Shown here piece after piece: positions 34,392 to 46,227 of a stretch of 64,000 bases of DNA (within the stretch, counting starts at the first letter, position 1; every line of letters starts with the position of its first letter). The notes beneath the pieces were generated by a model. The model was not told where the DNA came from. It saw only the letters and a program-made list of their open reading frames with translations, and ran no database searches. The translations under genes and the position numbers were made by a program. This DNA comes from Laccaria trichodermophora (Eukaryota; Basidiomycota; Agaricomycetes; Agaricales; Hydnangiaceae): the NCBI GenBank assembly GCA_018417955.1, contig JACTVC010000008.1, positions 1,510,317 to 1,574,316 on the forward strand, read 5' to 3'.

Positions 34392-36989
34392 ATGGCTTCC
34401 TCAAGAACGGATCCTTTACTTCATACCTGTAAGTTCCAAGCTAGTGTGGTGTGCACGGCGATTGATTGACGCGGATATGATAGATGGCTCTCCTGACGTC
34501 TTTGGTCGCTATCACTATAACGACGGCAATACGAAATTTGACACTTACGAGCGGTCGGAGGATGGTAAGCGCTGATGCACAAAGTACCATTGGATTGTTT
34601 TCTGAACGAAGCATTTTAGATGAAATAACAGCATACGATGCTTTGGCCATTGCAGAACTGTACGAAGAGTATATCCCACTCGATAACGCGCCTGTCCCCC
34701 CATCGCCCACCATCTCTCCTGGCCAGGCCATCCCCAGGCGGATGATTGTCACTTCGCCTAATGTTGACTGGATGCCATATATCTCCCTTCACGCAAGGGA
34801 TGTTCGTGCCCGCGAAGATGGTCGCTTTGCTTGGGCTGACTTCACCCTTTGCCCTCAGTGGTTTATAGAAAGCCAGTGGCATCTTCCCTTCGTCCGTACA
34901 CGCCCACCAGCGGCGACAATCAAAAGCCACGAGCTGAGTTTCTGTTGGTGGGAAATGAGCGACCACCATTTCATTGAGGCTCGTGGCTCGGCTTTCCACG
35001 ATTTGGGAACGCTTGAACCTGATATTGCAGACGCATTTCGAGCAGAGGCGAAGAAACTTCACTTAGCGTGCCGGTCTGTTCAGCAGCATAAGGATCCTGG
35101 CCGCCTCTTCTATCTCGCCAACAAGACCACCGATGCCGCCCTCCAACTGAAATTCTGCAATTTCACGAGGAGGGACCTTGTCTACCGGATCGCCTGTTTC
35201 CAGCGGCTCTATCTGGAGACTCTCGCCATGTACGAGTGGCACAAAAAGTGGACCTTTCGCCTCAATGACACGACGGGCAAAATATATGAAGTAGATGAGT
35301 CAATTATGGGAGCGATCACCGACAGTCCCGATTGCATAGCAGTGCTCTACCGCGTCGGGGCACCTGCTTGGTATGTCCGGCCTCCAGGCAATATTCCTTG
35401 TGACATGACAATTCGTGCCATCGTGGCACCTGGATGGGATAAGAAGCCGAATTACCGTGGGCGATCGGCGAGCGAGTATGATCCACAGGAGTTCACTTCT
35501 CGGGATTACCCCAACGCCCCTTTTCAGACTGTCATCACTGCATCCCCCCGAAGCGGCGCATATGTTGCAGCATGTCAGCAGTGGCGCGAGGGTCATTTTG
35601 GTCCAATTGTCTCCCAAACCGTGGTGAAGGAGCCTGTGGCCACGGCGGAGTTGATGCAAAGACCTGTTGGTTTCAAAGACTCTCTTGCAACACCTTCTCG
35701 GACGGAGTCGTCGCAAATGCCACGTTCTGGTAGGTTTGTGCTACTTTTCGCAACTACGCATCTAACTTTCTTGTAGAATCTTCCACGCAATCTCTCACAA
35801 CGCCCGCTAGGTCCGAGTTCTCGCGAATGCCACGTTCTGGTAGGCTTTGATTTACACTACTTTTCGCAACTACGTATCTAAACCTCTTGTAGGATCTTCT
35901 ACGGTAAAGCACGAAAAGACTGCGCTTCGTAAGTCCTCTCTTTCGTGAATAATATCAAGTAAACTAAGGGAATGACTCTTAGCTTCCGTGAACACTGCGA
36001 AATTCCGCGAGCCAGAATTGGACTTCGTACCACAGCAATCGCCTGCTTGGAAGCATGCATTGGCTTCGGTGGATACAGACCCTCGTCGCATCATCTCTGA
36101 GCCCTCTACACAAAAGTTTCGGGGATATCAATTCCCCGATCCTTTCCTGTTTATCACCGGTGTGAACCACAGAGCGATGATCTTGGCGTGGTTGATGATG
36201 CGAGGACAGTGGCTCCAATCACTGGTGGATGTTGACTCTGTTCCCCACCTTCCGATGCCCCAGCATTGGCGCAATTTCCTGCACGACTTTGCAAGAGATA
36301 TGCGTTTGCTGCCTTCAAACCCATCTGCAAGCCAAAGAACGACGGTCAGCGGTGGAGTTACGAAGAACAAGGGGGCCAAGCCAATTGCCGCTATGACACA
36401 ACAACAGCGGCGTTCGCATAAGGCCAAGGAGGCACAGGGTTCGATCTTCTCGGGAGTGGTGAAGCTTGCTGGTCGACCAAACATCATTTTTTGGGGTGAT
36501 GTGGCTGTCATGCAAGGGGACTCTGACCTTCTCTCTGCACCCATAATGGCGCAGGTCATCTGGAACGCCTTTGAGCAAAATTTTCGGTATGAAATTCGCC
36601 ACCTTGACCGCCTGCTCTTGCCTGCGGCCTGGGCCTCCGATTCGGCTGCAGGTCTTCGTGAAGATCTGATTCGCCGTGTTTTTCCTGATGACAGTGATGG
36701 CTTACTTGTTGCGGAACGATGGCTAAATCAAGGGCTGGCAGCTGGGAACTGGAGGGATCGTTTGAATTGTGTGGAGGCCTTGCGGCGGTTGATGGTGGGA
36801 TGGCCAGGCGAAGCTGCATGGCGATTGAAGGCACAGTATATTTCTTCGGACACCACACAGACTCGATTTGAAGAGACAGAGCAAATGGTGGTGTGCCTTT
36901 ACTGCCAAACCTTCTTTGATACGTTTGGACGGGCCCCGTGCACACCACATCAAGCACCTTTCCTTAACAATGCATCATCTTCAGCTTAG
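34392..36989 (+). CDS. Gene C of KDZ element: agaricomycete-type uncharacterised protein, copy 1
   Basis: The start is ATG at 34,392 (MASSRTDPLLHT). Introns lie at 34,429-34,483 and 34,565-34,619. The long exon from 34,620 carries EITAYDALAIAELYEEYIPL, then a Trp-rich body (WFIESQWHLPF, CWWEMSDHH), then VLYRVGAPAWYVRPPG. Two small exons ending MPRSG are tandem copies with a 110-bp period (CCACGTTCTG at 35,720 and 35,830), each followed by a near-identical intron. The last exon (about 35,983-36,989) has FITGVNHRAMILAWLMMRGQ, WNAFEQNFRYEIRHLDRLLL and YCQTFFDTFGRAP, ending in TAG. The body resembles a multicopy agaricomycete family of unknown function (segments VGAPAWYVRP, FRYEIRHLDR, WRDRL). 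I assign no activity. Confidence 0.8.
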
Positions 36990-37206
36990 TGGTGGACATG
37001 GACTTTTTATCATGACAGAATATACGTAGGACTTGGTAGTTTTTGTATGGACCGTAGCGGTGTTTTTTTGTTGATGAATCTTGACATGTACGGACGTTTG
37101 GCATGGGAATGGCAGTTATCGGCCGATCACGCTGGTCAGATAATAAAGGTAATGAAGTGATGTTTCATTCCTTCCCTCGCACCCACCCCTCTGAGTCTCC
37201 TTTAAC

Positions 37207-40200
37207 ATGTTCAAGCGTAAACTGGTCAAGGCCTGTCCACAGCTTCCTCAGCAACTTGTTCCATCTGGATCTTTCCAAACACGTAGAGCTTATGGCACGG
37301 GTGATCCTACATCTGAGCCTCGTGCTAACATATATATCCCTGAAGGCCATCTTGTGCAGCATACAGATTCCTTTCAGGAGATGGACCAAGACACTTTCCA
37401 AGCTTTAGCAACAACTGTTAATGTGGATGGAAATTACCAAGGTAAAAAACAACGTCAATTTCAGCGATGGGAGCAGGAAATCCTTCCTGCTCTTATGGAA
37501 CCGTATATGAAACTCTTGAGAGACACAGACTCATTGCGAAATATGCCTGACACCAAATTGGCTCTTGGGTGTACTGGTTGTCATTCTGGAAGACCTTTGA
37601 AAGTTTCATGTGTTTTTTTTGAAAGTATGTTGATTTCTTTTACTGTTTGGTTTCAATCTTTTGAAATTTTTCTTGCAGAAATTGAGACTCTTATGCTCTG
37701 TACTTGCACATCACCAGCTCTTCAACTGCTTCAACAGGGTTTATTTCCTTGTGCACCTCTTTTGCCATCTCTAGCAGTTGACTTGAATATGCTGGAGTTT
37801 GTCAATGAGCTATTTGTCAATACAGCCCCAAATACAACGGCTTGGTGTGAGACCTTGGAGTCTTTTCTTAGCAACAGGAGATACAAGCTTTCAACTCAGG
37901 TCAGTTATTTGCATTTTTCTGTATCTTTCAAATATCTTCATCCACTTCTAGAATAACTTACGGCGACGATTTGGAAATGCCATGCAGTGGTATGCCACCC
38001 TGATTGACAAGAAAAATCACCATCTGGTCAAGTACTTGGACCAATTTAGGCTATCAGTTTCTGATACTGCAGGTATGATCATTTTTTGATTTTTATGGGG
38101 TCTATACTTATGTTTACTCCAGCTGAGGCTCAAGGTTCAGAGTCACCTGAGGGTACTTATTTGTGACCATATCCATGACAATAACCTGACATTGGTCGCA
38201 ATAGATGTGCAAATGAACAGCCCTGTTAGTGAGAATGAACCTCAGGATGCCCCATCGGTTCCAAATACAGATGCCAAAGATCGACCAAGTGAATATTTGC
38301 GCTCCCGTTGCCCACTCTGTTTTGGTGGAAAGGATTGGTGTAAATCAGATGAACTGTGTGTGTCTCTTTCATATTCTTTATTTTTATTCAGTGATGTCTA
38401 TCTAGTGTGGACTTTATTGTTTGCTTGGATGCATGCTTCAAACAAAAATCAAGAAAAGCTCAAGGCAAGGAACCACCTGCACCTCGTCAGCATCCTGATA
38501 CTATCTTTATCTCTCCATCTGATGTCAAAGCAATGGATGATATGGTAGAGAACATTCGTCCACAAGCTAAACCAAAAGGTAAAGATAAGTCTAAGCAAGG
38601 ATCTTCATCAGAGGATGCAGATCATTGTGAACCTGGGATCAAAGTGCCTAACTCTGTGTTGAACTTGTGTGAAGACTCATTCACTGCTGCAGATGAGAAA
38701 AGAGTTAAAGCTAGTACTCAGTTCTTCTCTGACACTGGTCTAATGGCTATGGTTTGTCGACATGACCGGGTTTTATGGCTTGTAAACATGACTTCTGCTG
38801 GTGAAAAGCAGCATTATGCTTTAGTTCTTTTGGAGCGTCTCTTCAATCATTTACCCTCTACTGCTCGAGTGGGTGTACTGTATGATATTGGCTGTCAACT
38901 TCATCGAAGTTGTGTCAAATGGGGCTTTTTGAAAGAATTCTTTGATCGTTTAATCTGGGCAATTTCTGTTTTCCATGCATATGGTCACCAATGGGCTTGC
39001 CAACTCATTTACCATCCAAGAAAATGTATTGGCTTTGGCTTGACTGATGGTGAGGGCTGTGAAAGATTTTGGAGCTCAATCAAGCTCTTAATTCCATCTT
39101 TGCGTGTCAGTGGCTACTATACCCGAATCTATACAATTGATACTCAGGTTAAGCATCTGGATCACAAATCACTCATAGGTCTTGGTGACTGGCTTAGAAA
39201 AAAGTGGAATGCAGCTGTTATGCGTAAAAGTGAGGCTGAAACTGCTCTGGAAAAACTGGAGCAGAAAGATATCACTGGAGCTGTTTTGAGGGAACAGTGG
39301 GCTGCTCAACTTGTGCAACAGACAAAGCCAAGTCCTAGGCAATCAAAAAACTTGGCTGATAAAATAATCCAAGAGATACTGGAGCTAAAGGAAACTATGA
39401 ATGAAATAAAAGCAGAGCTCTATAAATTTGAGATGATGATTGAAACTAGCAAATATGATGATGGCTGGGAGATTTCAGATGTTAGATTGCATCTTGCTGA
39501 CCTCAAGGACAACTATCAAAGAGTGGAAAAATCAATGAAAACTAAACGTACTACTTTGGGAGCTGATGGTCGGTTGAATCTGGAGTGCCTGCTTGGGAAT
39601 AAGTTTCTTCGCTTGCGTGTCAATGCTCTAGCATTAAAACAGAGATTGAGAAATCGGCTACAGCAGCGTAAATTTGAACTTGATAGCTTGGAGAGAGCAT
39701 ATCGAAAAACAACAACTAATAGTGAGTGTCATTGTTGCACTAATTAACAAACCCCAACTTACATGCCTCTATAGCTAAAAAATTGCATGAACATTCAGAG
39801 TCTCAGATCAAGCGAAAAGAGCCAGGGATTCAAAAATTGGCTAAAAAATATAATGACCTCTGTGCTGAATTAGAAAAGATGATTAGAAAGAAAGAAAGTC
39901 CTCGTGGTGCATGTGCACCACACAGAATAGCGACTGAAGGTCTTTTCAAACTGGATGTTGATGATGATATTTGGCAGGATGTGGGGCTGGATGACACAGA
40001 TCTGTCATTTGGAAGTGAAGTGCCCAGATGGCCGGGGGACGAAGATGTACGCAAAGGTATAAAAGCAATGTTGGAACTAGATCGATGCAAGGAAGAATTG
40101 CAACGTCTTTCCTATGAATGTAGTGCAATGCAGGAATGGTTTATGGAGGAATGGCAATGTGTTACGAATGCTATGGCTTGTGAGCAAAACAAAGATGTTC

Positions 40201-40508
40201 TTTACCAACTGGATTTGCATGCATACAATTTGGCACATCTTTGCATTATCTGGCAAGATAAAGTTCGACTAGTTGTTCCATATAAGACAATGAGTCCATG
40301 TTGGGGTCCTACTTTGGAAGAACTGGCACTTGTTAGAAAATTGGAGGTTTCAGAAATGATGGTAGAGAACGATATGGAAAGAGATGAAGAGAATGATAGT
40401 GATGAAGAGGAGGATGAAGAGGAGGATGGTGAGGAGACAGAGTTACTTGAAGCAGTTGAAATGCTAGCACTTTCAGATGAATTTCATAACAGCTATGGAA
40501 ATGTATGA
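37207..40508 (+). CDS. KDZ (Kyakuja-Dileera-Zisupton) transposase, copy 1
   Basis: DDE-type transposase expected to cut and join the element ends. The start is ATG at 37,207 (MFKRKLVKACPQLPQQLVPS). First exons are 37,207-37,624, 37,679-37,899 and 37,952 onward. The N-terminal third has the Cys-rich zinc-binding region of this superfamily (LGCTGCHSGRPLKVSC, LMLCTCTSP) and RCPLCFGG. The catalytic core has VCLDACFKQKSRK, DTGLMAMVCRHDRVLWL, VGVLYDIGCQLH, FHAYGHQWACQLIYHPRKC and GFGLTDGEGCERFWSSIK. The Asp residues in the first blocks and the Glu in DGEGCERFW fit the catalytic acidic set, none missing. The C-terminal third is coiled-coil-like and ends in an acidic tail (DSDEEEDEEEDGEE). The final exon starts about 39,775. 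It looks intact. Confidence 0.92.
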
Positions 40509-40910
40509 CTGTGGATTATAGGGGCTCAATATATATACAGTGTTCTGTACATATATTTCAGGTACAAATGTATAACCATGCTCAACATATATTCCAAGAA
40601 TATATACAATAAATGTACTTTGTATATACATTCTGTATATATGTAAAGAATTGTAAATACAAGGAGAAATATTTTATAATATGCAGGAAAGATATACACA
40701 ACAAAGATATGTAATATAATGTGTGTACATGCACAAAGAAAAGATGAACTCTAGATGGTTGTACTGATATAAGTAGTAGTATGATGGGTATGCATGCACT
40801 GAGGAAAATATTATATCAAACTTTAGATGGTTGTACTAATGTGGATCACCCAGCTTCCCTCACCAAGTACTCCAACAACCAACTTACCAGCTTCCCTCAC
40901 CAAGTACTCC
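40509..40910 (+). repeat. Right subterminal region of KDZ copy 1
   Basis: AT-rich ATATATAC words (40,530-40,720) like the left subterminal array, then 35-bp minisatellite units in reverse orientation leading into the right terminal repeat. Confidence 0.7.
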
Positions 40911-41782
40911 AACAACAACACCCAGCTTCCCTCACCAAGTACTCCAACAGCAATGTCCAGCTTTCCTCACCAAATATTCCAACAACAACACCCAGCTTCC
41001 CTCACCAAGCACTCCAACAACAACACCCAGTTTCCCTCATTATTATATAAAAATTTAGATGGTTGTACTGATATAAGTAAGTAGTATGATGGGTATGCAT
41101 GCACTGAGGAAAAGATGGTATTAAACTATAGATGGTTGTACTCATGTGGAACACCCAGCTTCCCTCACCAAGTACTCCAACAACAACACACAGCTTCCCT
41201 CATCAAGTACTCCAACAACAACACCCAGCTTTCTTCTCCACTGTTCTCCATTGCTTGAGTGAGAGGAATACTCAGCTTTCATGACATATCAGTAAAGAAA
41301 CCTCTCATACATATGCTACAAACAGTCAAGGAAGGGTGGCTAAAACCCTAAAAAATAATAGGTAAATTACCTAGAATATATGTCCCCCATCCCAAAAAAT
41401 ATCACAAGTTTTTTTAGGAACTGGGACCCCAAACACCCCTAGTGGCTGAAGAAATATATCCTTGGTCAATCCCAGCTGCAAAATATATCCTAAGTCCATC
41501 CCAGACCAGAAATATATTTCTGCAGTGTGACAGTCACAATTCAGGGTCCAGGCATAAGAAATATATTTGGAGTCCATCTCAGTGAAGAAATATATTTTGG
41601 GGTGTGTGACACACTAGAAATATATTTGGTGTGACTTTGAATGTCAAAATATATTTAGGTAAAAGTGGAGATATACAAGCCCCAGAATATATACAATATA
41701 GATATACATACTGACATTTAGTCCCGTAGTATTCATGGAGTTTGCAAGACTAAAAGTCAGTTGGTAGTGGGTGACTGAAGTG
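40911..41782 (-). repeat. Long terminal inverted repeat of KDZ copy 1, right
   Basis: Mirror of 25,494-26,365, ending GTGGGTGACTGAAGTG at 41,782, next to GTCACATG. Confidence 0.9.
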
Positions 41783-41790
41783 GTCACATG
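41783..41790. repeat. 8-bp target site duplication of the KDZ element, right (GTCACATG)
   Basis: Partner of 25,486-25,493. Confidence 0.92.
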
Positions 41791-43288
41791 ATCAATTATG
41801 AAAAATGGTGAAAATGAAAGTTGTAGCCATACACTGTAGCTTCTTGAGTCCATGTGAGCTATATTCTGAACTGCTTCCATTGTCAAGATATATGTAAAAG
41901 ACTTTTCCAAGTGTGACATTGTTTTTTATTGCTGGTAATGATGCTGGGGTACTGCAAGATTCAAATAGAAAATGGTACTTGTTTGTGATAAAAAGGTACC
42001 TAGAAAAACAGAAACAAGCAGAAGATAATAGAAATAGATTACTATTGCCCTTGCAAAAGAGGACTTGTTCCTGCCATGCTTGCAATGGCCTCTTACACAA
42101 GTTGAAATGAAGGTAGAAAGCCAAGTCAGCTTGAAGACTGAAGAATAATCATGTTCAAGCAAGGCTAGTACAGGGACAGTTACAGCTAATACAAGTATAG
42201 CTAGTACAATGACGGTTACAGCTAACAATGATGTTTAGGTAATGCTCCACTCAGTGAATTTGTTTAGGTTTAGATCCAGAGGTATAGTACCTGACAGCCA
42301 TAAATTTTGTGGTCAATACAGCCAATCAACATATAAGAAAGGATGTCTCATGACAAACAGAGACAGTTTATCATCAATAAAAGAGGTATATAAAATAGAA
42401 CAAGCAAGACCCAGCACTAATCATACTTTAGCTTTTGAAAGTTGATCAACAAGATGGTTGAAAGGCCAATCAACATGAAAAGCACAGGGTCAGTTGACAG
42501 AATATATCATGTGTCTCACACAAATTTGAAGTTTTAATGGGCGCTACTAAATACAGCCTCATTTTGACAGAATAGGTATAGACAGAAGGGTTGTTAGGAC
42601 CAAGGAATATTTGTTCAAGTGGCGAATAGGGATCAAGCATGTTCCCATGCATTAGCAACCCTTGCATAAAATTGATGAGCAATTGTACACATATCCACAA
42701 GTTTTATCACTTAGGCATTCACATATACTTTCGACATGGATGCATTCTACAACAACAATGAAGCCAGTGAGTAGAGCATATTTACTGCCATTGTGACTGA
42801 AATCCAAAAATCCATAGAAGATCTTCTTGGGCACGCATTGAGAAAGGCCCAAAGGTCTGTCAACTATTGACCTTCAATGAGGTTAGCAGCACCTACCTTA
42901 GAAGTTCGATGAGTCTACTAATTGATGATATGTAGAAAGACAGGATGGCACCATATGCATTTGTGCAATCCATGGAGAAACTTCATTGCTGGAAGCTTGT
43001 AAGGATTGAACAGAACATGCAAGAACAAGAGGAAGTTGTCCTACGTATCCAAGGAATCATGTGACAAGAGCATACTGCCAATTAAAAGGCCATTTGAAAT
43101 GTATGTCAATGATACTAAAGTCTGTGGTGCCTTCTCAACATATATATACATAGAGAGTCACAAGGCCGGAAATATCTATGTCAAAGCATTATGCTTACAG
43201 GATTCAGTTCAGACATAATGAAGAAAGCCATTGAGAATATACATTACATCCATGGGTTATTCAATCAGGAATTCATGCAAGGAGAACT
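41783..43288 (+). repeat. Right flank of KDZ copy 1, duplicated in inverted orientation
   Basis: Exact or near-exact reverse complement of 46,899-48,404. It begins as the right half of the 18.7-kb-type repeat and ends in the interior of a gene fragment whose continuation exists only in the other copy. Several small frames are shared between the copies, but none is recognised as a gene. Confidence 0.9.
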
Positions 43289-43325
43289 AAGACTAAAAGT
43301 CAGTTGGTAGTGGGTGACTGAAGTG
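43289..43325 (+). mobile_element. 37-nt orphan terminus of the KDZ element at the palindrome breakpoint
   Basis: AAGACTAAAAGTCAGTTGGT to GGTGACTGAAGTG is identical to the last 37 bp of the element (41,746-41,782). It is joined directly to base 43,288, where the left palindrome arm ends. No element interior precedes it and no GTCACATG follows. Confidence 0.9.
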
Positions 43326-44099
43326 CCTTGGAACTGGTCACTTACTGCTACAGCTTGTGAGGTAAATCAACTGGCAATGTGATCTTGCCTCTGGCTTGGT
43401 TTGAACCACCAACCTGCTGACAAGCTGTAATCTTTTATTTAGTGTAAACTGAATGCCTATTCAATGACTCTGATAAACTCAAATTACTTGCTAAACTTCT
43501 GTATCACAAGACCCTGTCTATCAGGGCAGGTCTTATCAGATCTGCACTGTTATCTCTTCCTGCATCTGTATCCAACCTCTCATGGATTTCCATAGCTTTG
43601 AATATCTGGAGCAATCTCAAATCTTGCTAAAATACACCCACATCTAGTCTCTAACCCTCATTTTTCCTCTCTTTGGACTGAGCTGTGACCAAGATCACAG
43701 CTGGGTCTTCTTTCCATTGTCATTCCAGCTTGCCATATGACTTTCATTGACAGCTTCCACATTCAATGCACATATAATCCATTACACCACCCAAATTTGA
43801 AATACTACTAGAATAAAATTAGAAAGAAATTGGGTGTTGATGATGGGGTAATGTTTACATGGTCTGTGCACAGTTCCCAATATAGTAATCACTGAAATTA
43901 CAGCCAAAAAGTCAGAAAAAAATAAGAAAAGAAATTCACATGCTGGAAATGGTCATTAATAATGTTAATATATTGTTTGCCTGGTCTGTGCATATTTCCA
44001 AATATGGTAATTAGTGAAAATATGGCCAGAAAATTAATGTCTGCCTCAAGCTGATATGGTTTCATCTAATAGGCACATGATAAATGCATCATATAGTTG

Positions 44100-44292
44100 T
44101 TCATATTGTATATCACATGATACAGTCATATGATATAACATGAAATATGATCAATCATGTGATATACTAGTCATGTGACAATGTCATGTGATGTATCATG
44201 TGGTCTGATTATGTGATATAGATCATGTGATATGTCATGTGGTCTGATCATGTGACATATCATATGATGTATCATGTGATACAGTCACATAA
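44100..44292. repeat. CATGTGAT-type short palindromic repeat array
   Basis: At least ten occurrences of TCATGTGAT or one-base variants spaced 10-20 bp, for example ATCATGTGATATACTAG and TCATGTGGTCTGATCATGTG. It includes CATGTGAC, the reverse complement of the KDZ target duplication. Confidence 0.8.
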
Positions 44293-45834
44293 TAGCCAGC
44301 AAAGATTTTGGCACTTATCTAGTATTTACACCAGAATAGTGTGGCTACTACAATTCCAAAATAAAGTAAGTATTGCATTTCCACATGAAAAATTGAAGAG
44401 AAAGAAAAAAAATAATAGAGCAAAGTCAATAAAGCTAGAAAATCAGAAAAATAAAATAAAAATAATAAAGTAATGTTTAAAATATTGGGGTACAATATAC
44501 AGGGTCTGTGCACATTTTCCAATATGATAATCTACATAAATATAGGCAGAAAAGTAGAATAAAAATTCAAATGATATGTGATAATTTTGATGGACTGTTT
44601 ACTTGGTCTGTGCATATTTCCAAATAAAGTAAATAATGGAAATATATCCAATTAGGGCCAAAAGAGGATATTAATAGACTATTGTCAGGAATATTGAAAT
44701 ATCATATACATGGTTTATGTGCATTTTCTAATATAGTAATTGATACAAATATACTGTAAGAATCAGAAAAGAAAAGAGAAAAAAAAGACAGACATACTAT
44801 TAACTGTTGTTGACAATGTGGGTGCATGGTGGACATGACCTGTGCATATTTCCAAATAGGGTAATTTGTGCAAATATAGCCAGAAAATTGCAATAAAATG
44901 AGAGTAGCATTGGGGGAAATGTAGATGGTAATTACTGGTGGTCATAATATTGCAGAGCTGATTTCAGAGTCCATTTTGCATTTTTGAATGAGAATGTTAC
45001 TATTTTAAATGAAAATCATTTATAAAATATGGTAAAAATGACAACAAATAGGACTTCTTGTTGGGTACTGTTGTCAAGGTCTAAAATCCATATCTAAAAA
45101 AGAAAATTCAAATATTTCTAATAGAGACATCAGAATTCTGGAGTGTTCTAGCCATTTCTGCAGAAATAGGTGGGGCACAATAAAGTACTGGCAGTCATGA
45201 TGGTGTTAAATTTAATATGTCATTATAGTCAACAAACACAAATACATCACATATACATTTACATGAAACATCAGACTCTGACAATCCTCAGAACTCTCCA
45301 GTGCTCAGGAGCATACCTCTATGGGAGAGAGAAAATATAGCTAGCATAGTAAATGTAACAATCCCCAGAACATCTTTAGTTTTCAGAAACATAGGTTTAC
45401 TGCAGTGAAGAATATGGCTTGCACATCAGCAAATATTTACCTCTGGTAATTTGCATGAATAATAGACAACAGTAATGATTCAGTTGGTAAGGCTAATCTA
45501 TTGTAGGCAATTATCAATATAAACTCAATATAAGAGCAGTCAATAAAAACCTTTATTATCTGATGAAGCAGAATTTTGAGGCTATAACTATATAACAAAT
45601 AGCTGAATACCACTAGATACAGTTGCATGCAATATATAATCTGATGTTTCTATAATAAAAATACAATATAAAAGTTAAAGGGCAAGTTTAGGACCAAAAT
45701 TATCTTTATAATAAATTTTGTAGAAAAGTTGAATCCAGAAGATAAAAGTTTGAATGTCAGAAATTTTTGAAGTTTCTTTTTTGAAACTAGGACCCCAGAT
45801 ACTCTGTGACACTGGCAGGAAATCTTTTGCCTGT

Positions 45835-46065
45835 GTGTCATGGCTAAAACATTTCCGAGCAGTGTGACATGGCTCAAACATTTTTCAGCAGTGTGACATG
45901 GCTCAAACATTTCTTAGCAGTGTGACATGACCAAAAGATTTTTCAGCAGTGGGACATAGCTAAAACATTTCTGACTAGTCTGAAACACTTCAAATATTTC
46001 CTACCACTCTAACATGCTTCAAACATTTCTGACCACTTTCAGATGGCTAGGATATTTTTCAATGC
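45835..46065 (-). repeat. 29-bp minisatellite, about 7 decaying units
   Basis: AGCAGTGTGACATGGCTCAA plus ACATTTTTC recurs at 29-30-bp steps (GTGTGACATGG at 45,862, 45,891 and 45,920), degrading towards 46,060. Confidence 0.8.
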
Positions 46066-46211
46066 ATTATATCAACCCAAATATTGAAGGTCAAACATTT
46101 TTGCCCAATGCAATAATATATTTTCCTCCAGAGGCAAAAAAAATAAACGGCCAAGGAACCTATTAGCCTGGATATATACCTATATGTTTCAAGGCTAATA
46201 GCTTGTTCAAG

Positions 46212-46227
46212 GTGGGTGACTGAAGTG
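46212..46227 (+). mobile_element. 16-nt second orphan terminus of the KDZ element
   Basis: GTGGGTGACTGAAGTG equals the last 16 bp of the element, in the same orientation as 43,289-43,325. The flanking sequence is unrelated. Confidence 0.65.

Larger units (their letters stand above)
25494..41782 (+). mobile_element. Complete KDZ-superfamily DNA transposon, copy 1 (16,289 bp)
   Basis: It begins CACTTCAGTCACCCACTACC and ends with its exact reverse complement, flanked by perfect GTCACATG duplications. Terminal inverted repeats run about 0.87 kb. Cargo from left to right: subterminal repeats; gene A (-, 28,822-32,481); a mitochondrial HSP70 fragment (-, 32,747-33,259); gene C (+, 34,392-36,989); KDZ transposase (+, 37,207-40,508); and right subterminal repeats. 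Genes A and C diverge from a shared region full of a dyad motif. The superfamily call comes from the transposase. An 8-bp duplication is known for Zisupton, a member of this superfamily. Intact ends and open coding frames suggest recent activity. Confidence 0.92.
43326..46211. other. Palindrome spacer, repeat-derived DNA
   Basis: The non-palindromic centre. It contains diverged satellite-like units (43,820-44,900; GGTCTGTGCACATTTCCAA), the CATGTGAT array and the 29-bp minisatellite. No gene is recognised. Confidence 0.7.

Noticed and set aside
35300..35716. 138-residue minus-strand frame antisense to gene C
   Set aside because: Shadow of the long coding exon. Composition and motifs fit the plus strand.
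41926..42228. 100-residue frame shared by both flank copies (also 47,959-48,261)
   Set aside because: Hydrophobic, low-complexity translation of the repeat that also occurs non-coding at 19.1-19.3 kb.
25494..43325. Taking the transposon as 25,494-43,325, since another end lies at 43,289-43,325
   Set aside because: The flank after 43,325 (CCTTGGAA) does not match GTCACATG, whereas 41,783-41,790 does. The inner end also carries the full 0.87-kb terminal repeat.
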